This document shows, piece after piece, positions 60,033-64,000 of a stretch of DNA of 64,000 bases; position 1 is the first letter of the stretch; every line of letters begins with the position of its first letter. This DNA is from CAJQQY01 sp045104975 (GTDB lineage: Bacteria > Bacteroidota > Bacteroidia > Chitinophagales > Saprospiraceae). Both the position numbers and the translations under genes were made by a program. The notes beneath the pieces were generated by a model. That model saw only the letters and a list, made by a program, of their open reading frames with translations. It searched no databases and was not told the origin of the DNA. The stretch spans positions 1-64,000 of the forward strand of contig JBGCCY010000161.1 in assembly GCA_045104975.1 (NCBI GenBank), written 5' to 3'.

Positions 60033-61271
60033 GTGTCTATCAACCCAACTCAAAAATATCAATCTCCCAACCAACGCGCTTGGAGTAGATTTTTAAAAAA
60101 TAAACCAGCATTATTTGGTTTGGGATGGATTACATTGTGTGTTGTAATAGCATTGTTAGGATATTTGATTTCGCCAGATTCAACTCCTAATGCAAATGAC
60201 CAAATGCCAGATGTTGCTTTGAAAAATCCAGGGTTCTCCATTCAAGTTTTAAAAGTCAAAAAGAATCAAGCGTATGAAAATCAAAACTTTTTGACAAACA
60301 TGGTTTTTGGAAAACCGAATCCATATCGAATGGTTCCGATTAATAATTTTGAATTTGTTGGGGATTCAATTGTGGTGGAAGAATATGCTGGGTGGGATTC
60401 CGAATTCTCTGAATTGATCGAAGGCACTCCTCGGAATTTTCATTTGGCAGATGTAGTTTTTCCTATCGAACCAAACCAGGTGTCGTTTCAATTTCAAGGA
60501 GAAAATATCGAATTTAAAACTATTGATGGAGCGAATCAAAAAACATCTTTAGTTGAATTAGAAAAAACGATTCGCAAAGATTTGATGATTAAAAAAACGT
60601 ATTTGCTCGGAACAGATTTGTATGGAAGAGATATGTTGAGTCGATTACTTTTGGGTGTTCGGATTTCACTTTTGGTGGGATTGATTGCCGTTGGGATTTC
60701 ATTGACGATTGGTTTATTGTTAGGTTCATTGGCAGGTTATTTTGGAGGACGAATTGATGATTTTATCATGTTGCTGATAAATACTGTTTGGTCGATTCCG
60801 ACATTGCTTTTGGTTTTTGCGATTGTCTTGGCAATGGGCAGAGGAATTGGAATTATCTTTTTGGCAGTAGGATTAACGATGTGGGTAGACGTAGCAAGAA
60901 TCGTTCGAGGACAAGTGATGTCGTTAAAAGAAATCCAATTTGTAGAAGCTGCGCAAAGCATGGGATTTAAAACTTGGCGGATTATCACACGACATATTTT
61001 ACCTAATATTTTAGGTCCGGTGATGGTGATTGCAGCGGCAAATTTTGCGATGGCAATTTTGATTGAAGCAGGGTTGAGTTATTTAGGATTTGGCATCAAG
61101 CCTCCGACACCTTCTTGGGGGACAATGCTAAACGAAAATTATGGCTATGCTTTGAGTGGAAAACCTTTCTTAGCACTCATTCCAGCTTTGGCGATTATGT
61201 TGATGGTGTTGGCTTTTAATTTAGTGGGAAATGGTTTTCGAGATGCGTTGGATGTAAAGAGTAGGGATTAA
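60033..61271 (+). CDS. second DppC/OppC-type ABC permease, stand-alone
   Basis: 412 residues starting with GTG (60033). N-terminal cytoplasmic tail, helix 1 at about 31-50, a periplasmic insertion of about 130 residues, then the OppC motif 'LLGTDLYGRDMLSRLLLGVR' at about 190-210 and five helices with the EAA loop 'FVEAAQSMGFKTWRIITRHILPN' (quoted as 'EAAQSMGFKTWRIITRHIL') and 'ILIEAGLSYLGFGIKPP'. It has no DppB-like, substrate-binding or ATPase gene next to it, unlike the pair at 41.3-44.1 kb. Its stop codon is the first base triplet of the long inverted repeat that follows. Confidence 0.9.
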   Translation: MSINPTQKYQSPNQRAWSRFLKNKPALFGLGWITLCVVIALLGYLISPDSTPNANDQMPDVALKNPGFSIQVLKVKKNQAYENQNFLTNMVFGKPNPYRMVPINNFEFVGDSIVVEEYAGWDSEFSELIEGTPRNFHLADVVFPIEPNQVSFQFQGENIEFKTIDGANQKTSLVELEKTIRKDLMIKKTYLLGTDLYGRDMLSRLLLGVRISLLVGLIAVGISLTIGLLLGSLAGYFGGRIDDFIMLLINTVWSIPTLLLVFAIVLAMGRGIGIIFLAVGLTMWVDVARIVRGQVMSLKEIQFVEAAQSMGFKTWRIITRHILPNILGPVMVIAAANFAMAILIEAGLSYLGFGIKPPTPSWGTMLNENYGYALSGKPFLALIPALAIMLMVLAFNLVGNGFRDALDVKSRD

Positions 61272-61394
61272 TTTTTTGCTACTGACTTGGACTGACTATT
61301 ATGACTATTTTAGACTATTTTTATGGATGAAAAAGATAAATGAGATATTCTTTTGAAGTCATAATAGTCAGTCCAAGTCAGTAGCAAAAAATTA
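61269..61394. repeat. perfect 38-bp inverted repeat with internal GACTATT repeats
   Basis: Arms 61269-61306 and 61357-61394 are exact reverse complements (38 of 38), with a 50-nt centre. Three GACTATT copies at about 61293, 61303 and 61313 run through the left arm into the loop. The left arm begins in the permease stop codon. It has T6/A6 at the outer arms. A palindromic mobile miniature element or an oversize terminator are the two readings. Confidence 0.93.
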
Positions 61395-61520
61395 AAAATC
61401 AAAAGTCATTTCTCTTCCATTTCCAAAATCAATCCTCTCTTTTTATAAAAAAGAAAATTAATACGTTATTTTTACTTCCACAAAAAAAATAAAGCTAAGA
61501 TCTCAAAACGTAAAAACAGT

Positions 61521-62771
61521 ATGTCAGAATTATCAAAAATAAAAAGAGAATTGTCTCAACTTGAAAAAACAGAGCGAGAACTCAATCTCAAGCAATTGCA
61601 AATCAATGGGCTACTAGGAATCACACAAGCGATCAATAATAATGTATCGGCGGAAGGCTTATATGAAATGTATGCATCATTTGTAGGTTGGGAAATGGCA
61701 GTAGAAAAAGTAGCTCTTTTGGTCAAAGAAGACTCCGGGTGGGTGTGCAAAGTACATCGAGGTATAGATGAAGAATTGATAAAAATGGATATTTCTGATC
61801 GCCTACCAAACTATCAAAGACTCAAAAATATCGAGGAAGATAAAGACCATCCACTCATCAAGGAGTTCGATGTGGTGATTCCTGTGTTGCATAAAAACAC
61901 TCCGATTGCGTATAGCTTTTTTGGAGGTTTTAGCAAAGATGATGATATGTACAGTAAAGTGAAATTTATTACTACCATCACAAACATTATTGCTGTAGCC
62001 ATTGAGAATAAAAGATTGTTCAAACGCCAAATTGAACAAGAGCGACTTAATCGAGAAATGGAATTGGCAGGGGATATGCAAAAAATGTTGATTCCAAATG
62101 AATTGCCTAAAAATGAGAAATATGAGTTCGCAGGAATTTACAAACCTCACTTAGGACTTGGTGGCGACTATTATGATTTTTTAGAATTGGAAAATAATAA
62201 ATGTGCATTTTGTATCGCAGACATTTCTGGAAAAGGATTGGCGGCAGCTTTGATGATGTCTAATTTTCAAGCGAACTTTCATGTTTTGATTAATCGGCAT
62301 ACGAATCTTGAAATCTTTGTTCGTGAACTCAACCAAGCATTATTTCGATTGACAAAAGGGGACCGTTTCTTGACTTTTTTTGTAGGTCATTTTTGCAAAG
62401 CAACAAAAGAACTACACTATATCAATGCAGGACATACCGCACCAGTTTTGATGATGAATGGCGAGACTCAATTATTGACTAAGGGGTGTACGATTTTGGG
62501 TTCTTTCGAAGATTTACCAGTTGTAGAAACTGGGCATATACAATTGACTGATGATGCTTTTATTATCACTTACACAGATGGTTTGACTGATGTGCAAAAT
62601 GATAAGGAGGAATACTTTGATGAGAACTTACTAGAAGATTTTGTTAGAAAAAATTATGAGCAACCACTTTCTGATTTTAATAAAAAACTCTACGATCACA
62701 TTGATCGCTTTCGAGGAGATAAACCTTTTCCAGATGACTTTACACTTTTGACTGGGAATATTTTTAAGTAG
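61521..62771 (+). CDS. SpoIIE/RsbU-type PP2C phosphatase with GAF-like sensor domain
   Basis: 416 residues. A coiled-coil start (1-30), a GAF-like domain (about 30-180), a helical linker 'RQIEQERLNREMELAGDMQKMLIP' (quoted as 'NREMELAGDMQKMLIP'; the classic A..IQ..LLP motif of RsbU proteins), then the SpoIIE domain with 'LGLGGDYYDFLEL' and 'FCIADISGKGLAAALMM', 'YINAGHTAPVLMM' and 'ITYTDGLTDVQN'. These residues hold the two metals of PP2C enzymes. Such proteins dephosphorylate an anti-anti-sigma partner; no STAS or anti-sigma gene is adjacent. Cytoplasmic. Confidence 0.94.
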   Translation: MSELSKIKRELSQLEKTERELNLKQLQINGLLGITQAINNNVSAEGLYEMYASFVGWEMAVEKVALLVKEDSGWVCKVHRGIDEELIKMDISDRLPNYQRLKNIEEDKDHPLIKEFDVVIPVLHKNTPIAYSFFGGFSKDDDMYSKVKFITTITNIIAVAIENKRLFKRQIEQERLNREMELAGDMQKMLIPNELPKNEKYEFAGIYKPHLGLGGDYYDFLELENNKCAFCIADISGKGLAAALMMSNFQANFHVLINRHTNLEIFVRELNQALFRLTKGDRFLTFFVGHFCKATKELHYINAGHTAPVLMMNGETQLLTKGCTILGSFEDLPVVETGHIQLTDDAFIITYTDGLTDVQNDKEEYFDENLLEDFVRKNYEQPLSDFNKKLYDHIDRFRGDKPFPDDFTLLTGNIFK

Positions 62772-62992
62772 AAAAAATACATTGATCTTTTTTTTGAAAA
62801 ATAAAGAGAAAAAATCCATTCGTTAATTTCTTATAATCATCATACTAAATCTACCTTTTACCCAACTTTTCGTTGATTCTACAGTTTAAATTTTGGTAAA
62901 TCTTAAATTTATCAAGATATTACCTTTTCTAAAATGACAATTAGTTATTTTTGAAAATCATAATGTGTGTTTAAAATATCTTAGAGTAATAA

Positions 62993-63778
62993 ATGGCCAA
63001 TAGAAATAACAACAATTCATCTAATTTCATCTTTATCTTCATTGCTTTTGCAATGATGACAGGAGGCATGCCTGGCTTTGTAGTTCCTTTAGTTTTATTT
63101 TATATTTTTTATAAAATGTTTGCTGGTGGTGACAAGCGACCAAGAAATTCAAATGGACGAAGTCAAAGACGAGGTCAAACTCGAGATTACCGAAGACGAG
63201 ATACAGACTACGAGCGACCTACTCGAGAGACTAGAAGTACTCGAACCACTCGCCCAACAGAAAGAAGACCAGAACGAACTACATCTCGAAGGCCAGAACG
63301 AACTACTCGTAGCACTAGTCGAAAACCAGTTAGAAAATCAAAAGATAATCCGTACAAAAAAAGCGGAATGGAAAAATATAAGGAGTATGATTACAATGGA
63401 GCGATTGAAGATTTTGAAAAATCATTAGCTGTTGATGATTCTGATGTAGCGACTCATTTTAATATTGCGTGTGCATTTTCAATTATGGAAAATAAAGAGA
63501 AATCATTTTACCATTTGAGCAAAGCGGTAGAATTAGGTTTCCGTGATTTTGAAAAAATAAAAACACATGATGCTTTGGCTTATTTGAGAATTCAAGATGA
63601 GTTCGAAACTTTTGTCCAAAATAATTATAAACTAAAAGCAGGTTCAAGTGCACAACAAGAAAAAATTACCGAGCATGGAGACCTTTTAGAGCAGTTAAAT
63701 AAATTAGCAGAATTAAGAGAAAAAGGATTGTTGACAGAGGAAGAATTTGTTTTACAAAAAAAGAAACTTTTAGGATAA
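62993..63778 (+). CDS. membrane protein with Arg-rich repeats, TPR and SHOCT domain
   Basis: 261 residues. Poly-Asn start ('MANRNNNNSSNF'), two hydrophobic segments at about 12-24 and 28-42, a strongly basic low-complexity stretch at about 48-120 built from repeats such as 'RRPERTT' and 'TRSTRTTRPTE', then TPR-like helices (about 125-200: 'YKEYDYNGAIEDFEKSLAVD', 'ATHFNIACAFSIMENKEKSF'), and a C-terminal SHOCT-type helix pair 'LAELREKGLLTEEEFVLQKK'. The basic stretch could bind membrane lipids or nucleic acid. Function unknown. A 222-bp tail region to the window end shows no further gene. Confidence 0.82.
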   Translation: MANRNNNNSSNFIFIFIAFAMMTGGMPGFVVPLVLFYIFYKMFAGGDKRPRNSNGRSQRRGQTRDYRRRDTDYERPTRETRSTRTTRPTERRPERTTSRRPERTTRSTSRKPVRKSKDNPYKKSGMEKYKEYDYNGAIEDFEKSLAVDDSDVATHFNIACAFSIMENKEKSFYHLSKAVELGFRDFEKIKTHDALAYLRIQDEFETFVQNNYKLKAGSSAQQEKITEHGDLLEQLNKLAELREKGLLTEEEFVLQKKKLLG

Positions 63779-64000
63779 GTAGTAATACATGCTAAAAATA
63801 TATATTTAATTTATACCCATTTTCGTTATTGTCCTTATGGTTTTTTTCTACGAAATTGTTAAACCATTCTATGAGATAAATAACATCTAAAAATCACCTA
63901 ACCACCTAACTAGTTTAATCGTAAAATAAACGGTTGTTAATTCCCTTTGCCTTAAAAATTTGAACTTTGCGTTTTATAAAAGAAGGATCTTCAAAATAGT

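Noticed and set aside
1..64000. CRISPR array, prophage, toxin-antitoxin or restriction system
   Set aside because: I looked for spaced short repeats, integrase/tail genes and paired small toxin genes and found none I could support.

Overview
The window is AT-rich bacterial chromosome and reads as a member of the Bacteroidota, most likely a Saprospiria/Chitinophagia-type marine or environmental lineage (the class is inference). The evidence is promoters of the Bacteroidota form TTTG/TTG-N19-21-TAnnTTTG (before the carbamoyltransferase, recA, HU, rlmN, tRNA-Asn and ileS genes), no obvious Shine-Dalgarno sites, a type IX secretion C-terminal sorting domain, a PorE-like TPR/propeller/OmpA protein, many short lipoproteins with an SC lipobox, and a uppS-bamA neighbourhood. 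Nearly every gene is followed by a strong hairpin terminator. No phage, CRISPR array or rRNA was seen.

Layout. 1-2.1 kb: a divergent pair, a PQQ-type sorbosone dehydrogenase-like lipoprotein cut by the left edge and a lipoprotein with 3-keto-disaccharide hydrolase-like domains. 2.2-6.1 kb: a surface- or small-molecule-modification cassette of NodU/SxtI-type carbamoyltransferase, SGNH hydrolase, a 49-residue DUF5989 membrane peptide that was too short to be listed as a gene, and an SxtJ-like membrane protein. 6.2-10.8 kb: DUF1877, an orphan VWA protein, a YbhN-like membrane protein, a flavin reductase-like protein with an A14 run, and a TlpA-like thioredoxin. 10.86-12.35 kb: a decayed IS4-family element with 53-bp terminal inverted repeats. 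12.4-18.5 kb: an S9 peptidase, a His-rich FtsX-type ABC export/metal operon and a ROK sugar kinase.

18.6-22.2 kb: ileS, preceded by its own promoter, a 21-codon leader peptide with eight Ile codons and an intrinsic terminator. This is a textbook-like layout for isoleucine-sensing transcription attenuation and is the most interesting signal in the window. 22.3-29.8 kb: a small lipoprotein, a threonine operon (ornithine cyclodeaminase-like gene, thrC, thrB2), crcB, a WecA/TagO-type glycosyltransferase and an M3 oligoendopeptidase. 30-38 kb: uppS, bamA, a PorE-like protein, DUF2147, a small conserved protein and recA. 38.4-44.1 kb: an epimerase, then a peptide/nickel-type ABC substrate-binding protein and two permeases with large insertions, without ATPase genes. 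44.2-50.6 kb: a small lipoprotein crossed by an antisense promoter, HU, a cystathionine gamma-synthase/lyase, radC, an M14 carboxypeptidase and an Nramp-like transporter lacking canonical metal ligands. 50.9-51.8 kb: a degraded propeller/LytTR regulator. 51.9-64 kb: rlmN, a three-repeat DUF4397 secreted protein, a PfkB kinase, tRNA-Asn, an ankyrin-SDR fusion, PrsW, an alpha/beta hydrolase, a third DppC-like permease followed by a perfect 38-bp inverted repeat, a SpoIIE-type phosphatase, and a TPR/SHOCT protein.

Most of the window is housekeeping (ileS, uppS, bamA, recA, HU, radC, rlmN, thrBC). The accessory interest lies in the carbamoyltransferase cassette, the ileS leader, the His-rich ABC operon, the altered Nramp, and two gene ruins. 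All functional names rest on motif reading, without database searches.
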